From JANQEU01 sp965242805 (lineage in GTDB: Bacteria > Bacteroidota > Bacteroidia > Cytophagales > Cyclobacteriaceae): 64,000 nt of DNA. Each line of letters opens with the position of its first letter. Positions within the stretch are counted from its first letter, which is position 1. A program made the position numbers and the translations under genes. Location of the stretch: positions 5,518,001 to 5,582,000 of the forward strand of contig CBDETD010000002.1 of assembly GCA_965242805.1 (NCBI GenBank), in the 5' to 3' direction. Below the pieces are notes generated by a model that saw nothing but the letters and a program-made list of their open reading frames with translations, was not told the DNA's origin and made no database searches. Below, piece by piece: positions 1 through 8,586 of the stretch.

Positions 1-110
1 TTCTCAGAATGTGGCTTGTAAAACTCTTTATAATCACTCAATCTTTCTTTTGGATTGATTGTGTCCGGGAGAGCTCTTTTAACGTGAATAAATCCTTCCT
101 TACTACCCAT
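1..110 (-). CDS. gltD: glutamate synthase small subunit, N-terminus only (cut by window edge)
   Basis: The ATG at 110-108 follows the gltB stop codon with no spacing. The visible 36 codons begin MGSKEGFIHVKRALP and continue with a segment ending in ERLSDYKEFY, which matches the conserved start of the NADPH-glutamate synthase beta subunit. In known enzymes this subunit carries FAD and two [4Fe-4S] clusters and feeds electrons from NAD(P)H to GltB. Only the N-terminus is present, so cofactor motifs cannot be checked. The tight junction implies translational coupling of the two subunits. Confidence 0.85.
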   Translation of the reverse strand, partial: MGSKEGFIHVKRALPDTINPKERLSDYKEFYKPHSE

Positions 111-3100
111 TTAAGCTACACTTTTTGTTACGTTATTTCTTTCCAAAACTTTTTTAAGATCGTTTGGCATGATCTTGATAAAAAAGGACCGTTGGTTTTG
201 CCAATCATCAAGTATGCTAGCCGCTAGAGGACTTTCTGTCAATTGATGATGTTTGGAGATTTTTGTCTTTATCAATTCAAGATCCTGATGTTCAGGTTCT
301 TCGAGACTTATCATCTCAAGATTACATAAGGTCTCAAGGTTTTGGCCTTTGTTCCAGATATAAGCCACACCTCCACTCATACCGGCTCCAAAATTGCTAC
401 CAACCTCACCGAGTACGATAGTCAATCCCCCGGTCATATATTCACACCCATGATCTCCAATACCTTCAACAACTGCTTCTGCACCTGAATTTCGCACGCA
501 GAACCGTTCACCAGCCTGACCATTGATGAAAACTTCACCGGAAGTGGCCCCATATAGAGTGACATTTCCGATTATTATATTTTCATGGGGAATGATATTT
601 GAACTGGATGAGGGACGTATTGCTATTTGTCCTCCTGATAGCCCTTTCCCCAGGTAATCATTTGCTTCACCGTGAAGAGTGAAGTGAAGAAGGGGAGACA
701 GGAAAGCCCCAAAACTCTGTCCCGCTGATCCCTTGAATTTTATTTTAATGGGATCCCCTGCTACGGCCCTATTCTTTGTGAGATAGGAAGACAACAAAGT
801 ACCCGTAGACCGATCTATATTCTTGATGCTATATTCCAGGTCCACTGGAGGATCTTGTGATCTGATATCTTTTATCATTTTAGCATCAAGCACCTTTTCC
901 ATTTCGTGATCCTGCTCGATCTGTTTGTATTTACCTATATGTGGTGCCGTATCGAAATAGTGAAGGACAGGATTTAGATCCAGTCGATGTGATTTTGGGT
1001 GATCAAGATCTGTTCTGGACTTCAGGACATTAGCTTGTCCTACCATTTCGTTTACCGTCGCAAATCCTAATTGCGCCATAATTTCCCTGAACTCTTCAGC
1101 CAGGAATGTGAAGAAATTGACGACATGTTCCGGATCACCGGTAAATAGTTTTCTTAATTCTGGTTTTTGAGTTGCGATTCCGACAGGACATGTATTCAGG
1201 TGACATTTTCTCATCATAATACATCCCTCAACAATCAATGCTGCAGTGCTGATCCCGTACTCCTCAGCCCCAAGTAATGTTGCAATTGCCAGGTCTCTTC
1301 CGGTCATGATCTTTCCATCGGTCTCAAGTGTCACACGACTTCTCAGATTATTTTTGACCAGTGTTTGATGAGCTTCTGCCAAGCCCATTTCCCACGGAAG
1401 GCCCGCATGACGTATAGAACTTAGCGGGCTCGCGCCTGTACCACCATCCGCTCCGCTGATCAAGATCACATCTGCTTTCGCCTTCGCTACTCCGGCAGCA
1501 ATTGTTCCCACTCCGGCTTCAGACACCAGTTTTACATTTATTCTGGCATCAGGATTTGAGTTTTTCAAGTCAAAGATCAATTGCTTCAAATCCTCAATTG
1601 AATATATATCATGGTGTGGAGGAGGGGATATAAGACCCACACCTGGTGTAGAATGTCTTACTTTCGCAATCCAGTCATCTACCTTGTGACCCGGTAATTG
1701 TCCACCTTCTCCGGGTTTTGCTCCCTGGGCAATTTTAATCTGTATCTCGTCAGCATTGTTGAGATAGTTTATGGTCACACCAAATCTTCCTGAAGCGACT
1801 TGTTTAATAGCAGATCTCTCCAAATCACCGTTTGCTTTCCGAAGATATCTGGACTCATCTTCACCACCTTCTCCACTGTTACTTTTGGCTCCTATTCGAT
1901 TCATGGCAATGGCAAGGGTGGTATGGGCCTCATGAGAAATCGATCCAAAAGACATGGCCCCGGTAGCAAATCGCTTAAGGATGTTATTTGCAGGTTCTAC
2001 AGTGTCCAGTGGAATTGACTTCCTCTGTTTGAATTCCAGAAGGTCCCTTAAATTGATTATTTCTCCTTGCTCTTTGTGAACAGAAGCGGTATACTCCTTG
2101 AAAAGGTCAAAATCCTTGAGACTTGTAGATTTTTGAAGGAGATGGATTGTGTCTGGATTGAGCAGGTGTTTTTCACCAGTTCGTTTCCACTGGAATATGC
2201 CACCGGATTCCAGGATCCTTCGATCTTCATCCTGATAAGCTACATTGTGACGAAGTCGTACCTCTTTTCCAAGGTCTTCAAATGTAAGTCCGTCCAAACG
2301 ACTCAACGTACCTTCAAAGCATTTACCGATAACTTCATGACCGAGCCCAATACATTCAAATATCTGTGCAGATTGATAGGATTGAAGGGTACTGATTCCC
2401 ATCTTGCTAAGGATCTTCAGAAGGCCTTTGCCTACACCCTTGATGTAATTATTTAAATAATCATCAAGAGGTTTTTCTGCATTTAATTGTCCTTTGTCAT
2501 AAGCATCATGAATTGTGTCATAGGTAAGGTATGGATAAATACCACTGGCTCCATAGCCAATCATTGTAGCAAAATGATGAGTTTCCCATGCATCACTACA
2601 TTCCAGGATAAGACCGGCGGAAGTACGGATCCTTTTATTTATCAAATGATGGTGCACTGCACCTATAGAGAGTAAACCTGGGATTGGAGCCCTATTTTTA
2701 GTTTCCTTGCGGTTCGAAATAATCAAAATCGTATGACCGGTGTTGATTGCCAATTCCGCCTGGACACAAATCCTATCGATAGCTGATTGCAGCGTTTCAC
2801 CTCCCTCGACTACATCAAAAGTTGCATCAATTATCTTATGTGAGAAACCCTCCTTTTCCAGTGCTTTGATCCGATAAAAATCCTCTCTTGATAGAACGGG
2901 TTGACTGATATGGACTTGTCGTGTATGATCTGGAGTCTCAGAAAGAATATTCAATGATTTCCCGATCCTTGTAAATAGGGACATAACCAGACGTTCCCGA
3001 ATCGGGTCGATTGGTGGATTACTTACCTGAGCAAAATACTGTTTAAAGTAGTTTGAGATGTGCTGACTCTGTTTGGAAAGAACAGCAAGTGGTATGTCAG

Positions 3101-4592
3101 CGCCCATTGATCCTAAGGGTTCAGTACCATTTTCCGCAAAAGGTAAGATGGTCATTTTGACATCTTCCTCGGTTATTCCATTTGAGATTTGCCGTGTAAT
3201 AAGTCGCTCGGGAATTATAGGCTTTGATTCCAGGTCGGGAATAGGCATCGTACGAAGCTTGATGCGCTTTTCTTTGATCCAATCATAATAAGGTTTGTCT
3301 TTGTAAACCAGTTCTTTAATTTCCTTGTCCTCATATACCGTTTGGTTTTGAAGATCAGCCATCAACATTTTCCCAGGTTGTAACCTTCCCTTTTTAATGA
3401 TTGATTCCTCAGATACTGGTAAGGCTCCTGCTTCACTTCCCATTATCAACCGGTTGTCTGAGGTCAAACAATATCTTACAGGTCTTAATCCATTGCGATC
3501 CAGGGTAGCCCCAATTTGCTTCGAATTTGTAAAAAATAAAGCTGCCGGACCATCCCAGGGTTCCATTAATGCAGCGTGATATTTATAAAAAGCCTTTCGT
3601 TGTGGATCCATCGTGTGGTTATCCTGCCAGGCTTCCGGTACCAACATCATCATGACATGTGGTAAAGGCCTGCCTGAAAGTGTAAGTAGTTCCACTAGAG
3701 CATCGAGGTTTGACGAATCCGAATTGGCGGGATCGGTAACAGGAATTAGCCATTTAAGTTCTTCTTCCGTGAAATACGGAGAACTCATAAGTGCCTCTTT
3801 GGACTGCATCTTGTTAACATTCCCCCTGATAGTATTGATTTCGCCATTGTGGGCAATGAAGCGAAATGGTTGCGCCAGTTTCCAATTTGGGAATGTATTT
3901 GTTGAAAACCTTGAATGAATGATGGCCAGGGCTGACTTGACCAGTGGATTCTTCAAATCATAGAAGTACTCTTCAACTTGTTCAGTTTTGAGTTGTCCTT
4001 TATATATGACAGTTCGGGACGATAAACTTGAAAAATAGAATTCTTTATTAACACTACTGACATTCCTATTGATAGAGTGGGTGATATAATGCCTTAGAAC
4101 AAATAATTTCCTTTCCAGTTCATCATCACAGACCTTGGGGTCTTTGTGTTGAATGAAGATTTGCTCCATGTATGGTTCCACGGATTTCGATTCATGACCA
4201 GGTACATTGTGATCAACAGGAAGAAGTCGATTGCCAATAAGGATAAAGCCCATCTTTTTGATGAGTGAGTTCATCATCTTCTTGCACTCATTGCGAACTG
4301 CCAGGTTTTTCGAATGAAATACTATTCCCACTCCATAATGTCCTTCATCCGGCAAATTGATACCGTATTCTCTCAGTTCTCTTTTATAGAATTGATGGGG
4401 AAGTTGAATGAGTATACCGGCTCCGTCTCCTGTGCTGGCGTCTGCACCAGTAGCTCCACGATGCTCCATGTTTTTTAACATGGTAAGCGCATCCCTGACT
4501 ATTTTATGGCTCCTGCGTCCGTTGACATTTACAACACATCCAACACCACACGCATCTCGCTCAAATTCAGGTGTATAAAGACCTTGATCCAT
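111..4592 (-). CDS. gltB: glutamate synthase large subunit (GOGAT)
   Basis: This 1493-residue protein converts glutamine plus 2-oxoglutarate into two glutamates. The N-terminal class II amidotransferase domain has Cys15 in the context RDACGVGC, which would become the catalytic N-terminal residue after removal of a 14-residue propeptide. The FMN-binding synthase domain includes SGEGGEDESRY and, near residue 1120, the [3Fe-4S] cysteines in CIMMRKCHLNTCP. A glycine-rich GXGXG beta-helix domain (for example GNVTLYGATSGEVFING) ends the protein. Length is normal for the family. The longest frame starts at a TTG at 4598; the ATG at 4592 two codons later is preferred. It heads an operon with gltD. 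Confidence 0.97.
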   Translation of the reverse strand: MDQGLYTPEFERDACGVGCVVNVNGRRSHKIVRDALTMLKNMEHRGATGADASTGDGAGILIQLPHQFYKRELREYGINLPDEGHYGVGIVFHSKNLAVRNECKKMMNSLIKKMGFILIGNRLLPVDHNVPGHESKSVEPYMEQIFIQHKDPKVCDDELERKLFVLRHYITHSINRNVSSVNKEFYFSSLSSRTVIYKGQLKTEQVEEYFYDLKNPLVKSALAIIHSRFSTNTFPNWKLAQPFRFIAHNGEINTIRGNVNKMQSKEALMSSPYFTEEELKWLIPVTDPANSDSSNLDALVELLTLSGRPLPHVMMMLVPEAWQDNHTMDPQRKAFYKYHAALMEPWDGPAALFFTNSKQIGATLDRNGLRPVRYCLTSDNRLIMGSEAGALPVSEESIIKKGRLQPGKMLMADLQNQTVYEDKEIKELVYKDKPYYDWIKEKRIKLRTMPIPDLESKPIIPERLITRQISNGITEEDVKMTILPFAENGTEPLGSMGADIPLAVLSKQSQHISNYFKQYFAQVSNPPIDPIRERLVMSLFTRIGKSLNILSETPDHTRQVHISQPVLSREDFYRIKALEKEGFSHKIIDATFDVVEGGETLQSAIDRICVQAELAINTGHTILIISNRKETKNRAPIPGLLSIGAVHHHLINKRIRTSAGLILECSDAWETHHFATMIGYGASGIYPYLTYDTIHDAYDKGQLNAEKPLDDYLNNYIKGVGKGLLKILSKMGISTLQSYQSAQIFECIGLGHEVIGKCFEGTLSRLDGLTFEDLGKEVRLRHNVAYQDEDRRILESGGIFQWKRTGEKHLLNPDTIHLLQKSTSLKDFDLFKEYTASVHKEQGEIINLRDLLEFKQRKSIPLDTVEPANNILKRFATGAMSFGSISHEAHTTLAIAMNRIGAKSNSGEGGEDESRYLRKANGDLERSAIKQVASGRFGVTINYLNNADEIQIKIAQGAKPGEGGQLPGHKVDDWIAKVRHSTPGVGLISPPPHHDIYSIEDLKQLIFDLKNSNPDARINVKLVSEAGVGTIAAGVAKAKADVILISGADGGTGASPLSSIRHAGLPWEMGLAEAHQTLVKNNLRSRVTLETDGKIMTGRDLAIATLLGAEEYGISTAALIVEGCIMMRKCHLNTCPVGIATQKPELRKLFTGDPEHVVNFFTFLAEEFREIMAQLGFATVNEMVGQANVLKSRTDLDHPKSHRLDLNPVLHYFDTAPHIGKYKQIEQDHEMEKVLDAKMIKDIRSQDPPVDLEYSIKNIDRSTGTLLSSYLTKNRAVAGDPIKIKFKGSAGQSFGAFLSPLLHFTLHGEANDYLGKGLSGGQIAIRPSSSSNIIPHENIIIGNVTLYGATSGEVFINGQAGERFCVRNSGAEAVVEGIGDHGCEYMTGGLTIVLGEVGSNFGAGMSGGVAYIWNKGQNLETLCNLEMISLEEPEHQDLELIKTKISKHHQLTESPLAASILDDWQNQRSFFIKIMPNDLKKVLERNNVTKSVA

Positions 4593-4627
4593 ATCCAAAC
4601 TATTGATATTCTGAACAAACCAAGCTT

Positions 4628-4658
4628 CAAAAATACTTAGAATGAGATCTTATGCAGA
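4628..4658 (-). promoter_or_regulatory. candidate Bacteroidota promoter for gltB
   Basis: Read on the minus strand, TATTTTTG (4635-4628) fits the -7 consensus TAnnTTTG. A weak -33 element, TCTG instead of TTTG, lies 19 nt further upstream (4658-4655). The -7 box ends 35 nt before the gltB ATG, a usual distance. The match is by eye and the -33 box is imperfect. Confidence 0.4.
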
Positions 4659-4806
4659 ATTAAATATTGAGTAAATGAAAGGAGATGGAATAATATTTTA
4701 ATTATTAGAAATTGCTATCGTTTTCAATCAAATAATCATAAAAACTGTCTGAAAAACGGGTTGAAAATTGATATTATTTCAAAGAAGTTACAGGAATGCG
4801 AATGGA

Positions 4807-5310
4807 TCAATTAACACGCTTAAGACGAAGTGCCTGAATCCAGAACCTGGCCATGAAACCAAAGTTGTTAGTGTGGAAATCAAGCCCATCGGTGAAGGTA
4901 AATCCTGGCCTCCAATCCAGGCCGATTGTGAGTGGAAACTCAAACGTGTATTCAACTCCAAAGTCGCCACTGGCTCCAAACTCCACATCATTAAACAGGA
5001 AAAGTTCCGGGCCAACACCTGGGTAGATCTTAAGACCGGTAGGTCCATTGACTACTGCAAACATCCAATCAAAGTATGCGCCAATTCCCACTCCTCCATT
5101 GGCCAGATACAGTGTTGGGTGTAATCTTGGAGCTGCATCAATTGGAATTGTCATATCAAATGCAACCGAGGATCCGGGTTGATCTCCAACCCTCAGCCCC
5201 AATTCAAAATTTGATTGTGCAGTACTTGTAAAGGTATTTACCCCCCATAGAAGTAAAGACAAAAGGATCAACTTGAAAAATCCTTTTGTTTGCAAAGATT
5301 TTCGACTCAT
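4807..5310 (-). CDS. small predicted outer-membrane beta-barrel protein
   Basis: The 167-residue product has a basic N-terminus followed by a hydrophobic signal sequence (roughly residues 12-31, ending near TSTAQ) and then alternating polar and hydrophobic strands with many Gly, Phe and Tyr, for example GVGIGAYFDWMFAVV and FGASGDFGVEYTFEF. This pattern suggests an eight-stranded type of outer-membrane barrel. I do not recognise a named family. A TTG directly precedes the ATG at 5310; the ATG is taken as start. It is transcribed away from the molybdate operon and has about 214 bp downstream before gltB in which only the gltB promoter region is seen. Confidence 0.7.
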   Translation of the reverse strand: MSRKSLQTKGFFKLILLSLLLWGVNTFTSTAQSNFELGLRVGDQPGSSVAFDMTIPIDAAPRLHPTLYLANGGVGIGAYFDWMFAVVNGPTGLKIYPGVGPELFLFNDVEFGASGDFGVEYTFEFPLTIGLDWRPGFTFTDGLDFHTNNFGFMARFWIQALRLKRVN

Positions 5311-5394
5311 CAATTTAGTTCGTCAGATTTGTATTTAATTTAAAAACGCAATTTTACCTTATCTCATATCTGTAAGAAGGGAGATTGTAAAAAA

Positions 5395-5793
5395 ATGAAT
5401 GTTTTAGAAGGTGAAATCCATTCGATAGAGACCAAGGATCATTTGTCCCTCGTGAAGGTTAATGTCAAAGATGTCAGATTGACATCTATCATAATTGATA
5501 CTCCAGACAATTCAGAATATCTGACGAAAGGCAATGTCATAAAGGTTTTCTTCAAAGAAACAGAAGTCATCCTGGGAACCGGAAGCGATTTTCCCATAAG
5601 TCTTCAGAACCGATTATCGGGTAAAGTCAGTCGGATTGAAAAAGGATCTCTCCTAAGCAAAGTTGTTATTGAATGTAGTGTAGGTAACATCACTTCAATC
5701 ATAACAACAACTGCCGTGAACCAGCTTGGCCTCGAAAACGGAATGGGTGTGACAGCAATGATCAAAACAAATGAAATAATGCTTTCGGTTTGA
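5395..5793 (+). CDS. di-Mop (molybdate-binding TOBE) protein
   Basis: The 132 residues form two tandem Mop/TOBE-like repeats. The second (about residues 64-132) has the typical core FPISLQNRLSGKV followed by a glycine-serine turn and a VVIECSVG strand; the first (1-62) is more diverged but has the same strand layout. Mop proteins bind molybdate or tungstate oxyanions as intracellular stores or sensors. No DNA-binding domain is present, so it is not a full ModE regulator. It is first in the mod operon and its stop overlaps the modB start by one base (TGATG). A purine-rich GGGAG lies 11 nt before the ATG, a possible ribosome binding site. Confidence 0.85.
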   Translation: MNVLEGEIHSIETKDHLSLVKVNVKDVRLTSIIIDTPDNSEYLTKGNVIKVFFKETEVILGTGSDFPISLQNRLSGKVSRIEKGSLLSKVVIECSVGNITSIITTTAVNQLGLENGMGVTAMIKTNEIMLSV

Positions 5794-6464
5794 TGGAGTG
5801 GGATCCTTTGATATTAACATTTAAGCTTTCAGTTGTCACAACTGTAATTCTATTTCTTATAGGATTGCCCATAGCTTATTGGATCTCATTCACTAATTCG
5901 AGATTGAAGCCGGTTTTTGAAACCTTAGTAAGTATGCCTTTGGTTTTACCACCTACCGTATTGGGATTTTATCTTTTGGTTGCTTTTAGCCCTTCGGGTG
6001 GATTTGGGTCATGGTTAAATGATTGGCTAGGTCTGCAATTAATTTTCACATTTGAAGGATTGGTATTGGCATCTGTCATTTACAGTTTGCCATTCATGGT
6101 TCACCCACTACAATCAGGATTTGTTAGCCAACCTAAATCGTTGCAGGAAACGGCTTATGTGCTTGGCAAATCAAAATTTACAATTCTTCTGAAAGTATTA
6201 CTCCCAAATATGAAACCCTCAATTCTTACAGGATTGATCTTGTCCTTTGCACACACGATTGGAGAATTTGGGGTAGTATTGATGATTGGAGGTAATATTC
6301 CGGGAATCACCCGTGTTGCTTCCATTGCTATCTATGATGAAGTGGAGTCCATGAATTATGGTGCTGCTAATGGATATTCGCTCATATTATTCACCATTAC
6401 CTTCTTTATTTTACTTCTGGTGTACATGATCAATGGGGGTTATTTAAAGAAATTCTGGCAATGA
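5793..6464 (+). CDS. modB: molybdate ABC transporter permease
   Basis: The 223-residue inner-membrane protein has about five or six hydrophobic helices and the cytoplasmic EAA-type loop (ETAYVLGKSKFTILLKVLLP, about residues 126-145) that docks on the ATPase. The sequence PLVLPPTVLGFYLLV is characteristic of ModB/CysT permeases. It forms the molybdate channel with ModC. A TTG precedes the ATG by one codon; the ATG at 5793 overlaps the upstream stop. The 3' end overlaps modC by 4 bases (ATGA), showing translational coupling. Confidence 0.95.
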   Translation: MEWDPLILTFKLSVVTTVILFLIGLPIAYWISFTNSRLKPVFETLVSMPLVLPPTVLGFYLLVAFSPSGGFGSWLNDWLGLQLIFTFEGLVLASVIYSLPFMVHPLQSGFVSQPKSLQETAYVLGKSKFTILLKVLLPNMKPSILTGLILSFAHTIGEFGVVLMIGGNIPGITRVASIAIYDEVESMNYGAANGYSLILFTITFFILLLVYMINGGYLKKFWQ

Positions 6465-7333
6465 TCGAACTGACGCTTAACAAGAAACTGGAATCTACAG
6501 TTGGACCATTAAATCTGGATATATCCCTAAATCTCAAAAGTAATTCCTTTAATGTTCTGTTCGGAAGGTCCGGAGCGGGCAAAACATCGATCCTTAGAAT
6601 GATAGCCGGTCTGATGACTCCCGATTCTGGTCTCATCAAAGTGGATAATGAAATATGGTTTGATTCAATTCATGGAACTAATAGACCTCCCCAAAAACGA
6701 CAAATAGGAATGGTCTTTCAGGACTATGCACTATTCCCGAATATGACCGTGCGAGATAATCTGAAATTTGCCTTGAGCAATGGCCAAAACTCTAAAATTG
6801 TAGATGAGTTAATCGAGATTGTTGAGCTTGGTGATCTGCAAACGAAGAAACCATTGACTCTTTCGGGGGGACAAAAACAAAGAGTAGCCTTGGCACGATC
6901 CTTAGTTCAAAGTCCAAAAATCCTGATGCTTGACGAGGCGCTGTCAGCACTTGACCAGGACATGAGAGCAAAGTTGCAGGATTATCTATTGAAGGTGCAT
7001 CACGAATATAAATTGATTACGATCCTGGTAACTCACGATGTTTCTGAGATCTTGAAAACAGCTGACAATATGATCATGATAGAGAATGGCAAAGTGGAGA
7101 GTACGGGAAACCCAATCGATCTATTCTCACACAAGGAGGTTAGCGGTAAATTCCAATTCACTGGAGAGGTTCTAAATATTGAAAAACAAGATGTGATCTA
7201 TGTTGTAACCGTATTGATTGGTAAAGATGTGGTGAAAGTGGTAGCCGAAGAAGATGAGGCCACCACACTGTTAATAGGAGATAAGGTACTTGTTGCATCA
7301 AAAGCCTTTAATCCAATAATTAGGAAACTTTAA
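6461..7333 (+). CDS. modC: molybdate ABC transporter ATP-binding protein
   Basis: The 290-residue ATPase shows Walker A GRSGAGKTS (about 34-42), Q-loop MVFQDYALFP, ABC signature LSGGQKQRVALARS and Walker B ILMLDEALSALD followed by the switch histidine in VTHD. A C-terminal extension (about 230-290) resembles a single TOBE/Mop-like domain, as in ModC proteins, where it senses molybdate. It energises uptake through ModB. It overlaps modB by 4 bases and is followed 2 bases later by the acetyltransferase gene. Confidence 0.95.
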   Translation: MIELTLNKKLESTVGPLNLDISLNLKSNSFNVLFGRSGAGKTSILRMIAGLMTPDSGLIKVDNEIWFDSIHGTNRPPQKRQIGMVFQDYALFPNMTVRDNLKFALSNGQNSKIVDELIEIVELGDLQTKKPLTLSGGQKQRVALARSLVQSPKILMLDEALSALDQDMRAKLQDYLLKVHHEYKLITILVTHDVSEILKTADNMIMIENGKVESTGNPIDLFSHKEVSGKFQFTGEVLNIEKQDVIYVVTVLIGKDVVKVVAEEDEATTLLIGDKVLVASKAFNPIIRKL

Positions 7334-7335
7334 CC

Positions 7336-7791
7336 ATGAAATCCGTTATGGTTGCAATTGAGGAGATTTCCGAGACAAACCTGGAGGATCTTACAAAATT
7401 AATGATCCGGTTATGGCCTGATTGTGATTATGAGAATGAACTTATATGTAATAGAGAAATTTTGAAGTCTGAAGGCCAAACCTGTTATCTGGCACTTATC
7501 AGGGGTCAGTACGTAGGTTTTATTCAACTAAGCCGAAGAATGGAATACGTTGAGGGAAGTGTTGGTGGACCTACGGGTTATATTGAAGGGATTTATGTGG
7601 AAAAAAGTTATCGGAATACAGGTGTAGGTAGACATCTTGTCGAACTAGGGGCGAAATGGGCATTAGAAAATGGATGCAAGGGTTATGCTTCTGATGCTGA
7701 ACTTGGGAATGAGGAAAGTATTCAGTTTCACAGATCTGTAGGTTTTAAGGAAGTCAATCGTTCCGTTAATTTCTACCGAAAATTCCAATAA
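7336..7791 (+). CDS. GNAT acetyltransferase of the aminoglycoside 6'-N-acetyltransferase type
   Basis: The 151-residue protein is a GCN5-related N-acetyltransferase. The acetyl-CoA loop is seen in YRNTGVGRHLV (about 94-104). Beyond the generic fold it matches the chromosomal AAC(6')-I type in order: LWPDCDY near the N-terminus, RRMEYVEGS, then GYIEGIYVE, a SDAELGNEESIQFHRSVGF segment, and a final aromatic strand. Known members acetylate the 6'-amino group of aminoglycosides. It lies between modC and modA with spacings of 2 and 3 bases, so it is co-transcribed with molybdate uptake genes. The real substrate is unknown; a small amine unrelated to antibiotics is possible. Confidence 0.82.
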   Translation: MKSVMVAIEEISETNLEDLTKLMIRLWPDCDYENELICNREILKSEGQTCYLALIRGQYVGFIQLSRRMEYVEGSVGGPTGYIEGIYVEKSYRNTGVGRHLVELGAKWALENGCKGYASDAELGNEESIQFHRSVGFKEVNRSVNFYRKFQ

Positions 7792-7794
7792 GAA

Positions 7795-8538
7795 ATGAGG
7801 TATTTGGTTCCTGTATTCATCATTACGTTTCTGTCGTGGAGTTGTTCAAAGGAGCAGGATAACCTACGTATCGCAGCTGCTGCAAATCTCCAGTTTGCTA
7901 TTGAGGAAATTGTTCAGGATTTTCGGACCAAGACAGGGATTGAATGTGATGTTATTATCGGATCGTCAGGGAAACTGACGGCTCAAATGATGGAAGGAGC
8001 ACCTTTTGATGTTTTTCTTTCCGCAGATTTGCGTTACCCCACAAAACTTTATGAGAATGGATTGACTAATTCTAAACCAAAGATCTATGCCACCGGTAAC
8101 CTGGTGCTATGGACATCAATCGTAGGATACGATTCATTTGAAACCGTACTTACCAGCAATGAATTGGCAAAAATAGCTATTGCCAACCCTGAAATTGCCC
8201 CATACGGAATGGCTGCAAGGGAAGTGCTGGAGAAAATGGGAATGTATTCGGCATTGGAATCTCGTCTCGTTTATGGGGAAAGTATATCCCAGGTGAACCA
8301 ATTCCTTATGACAGGAGCAGTACAGGCGGTATTTACTTCAAAGTCCGTAGTCTTATCCTCGCAGAACAAAGAAGGTGAGTGGTTCGAAATTGATGTTTCC
8401 TACTCTCCAATCAACCAGGGAGCGATCGTTTTGAACAATAGAGATTTGAAAGAAAAGGAAAGTAAGATCTTCTATGATTATTTGAGTTCAAAAGAGTGTA
8501 AAGCAATTCTCACTAAATATGGTTACAATGTAGAGTAA
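7795..8538 (+). CDS. modA: molybdate-binding lipoprotein of the ABC transporter
   Basis: The 247-residue protein starts with a lipoprotein signal peptide and lipobox LSWSC (Cys17), so it should be anchored to a membrane. The mature part has the ModA signatures AAAANLQFAIEEI, GSSGKLTAQMMEGAPFDVFLSAD and APYGMAAREVLEKMG, which surround the oxyanion pocket in known ModA proteins. It captures molybdate and delivers it to ModBC. It is last in the operon, whereas modA is first in many organisms, and is followed directly by a strong hairpin. Confidence 0.94.
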   Translation: MRYLVPVFIITFLSWSCSKEQDNLRIAAAANLQFAIEEIVQDFRTKTGIECDVIIGSSGKLTAQMMEGAPFDVFLSADLRYPTKLYENGLTNSKPKIYATGNLVLWTSIVGYDSFETVLTSNELAKIAIANPEIAPYGMAAREVLEKMGMYSALESRLVYGESISQVNQFLMTGAVQAVFTSKSVVLSSQNKEGEWFEIDVSYSPINQGAIVLNNRDLKEKESKIFYDYLSSKECKAILTKYGYNVE

Positions 8539-8572
8539 TGTACGCTTTCATGATTTTCATGAAAGCGTACAT
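8538..8572. terminator. bidirectional hairpin between convergent genes
   Basis: A perfect 16-bp inverted repeat, ATGTACGCTTTCATGA (8538-8553) and its complement (8557-8572), encloses a 3-nt loop TTT. It begins on the last base of the modA stop codon and lies between the convergent modA and Asp-box genes. There is no long T run, so it could stop or stabilise transcripts from both sides by structure alone. Confidence 0.75.
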
Positions 8573-8586
8573 TTCCAAAATCCAAC

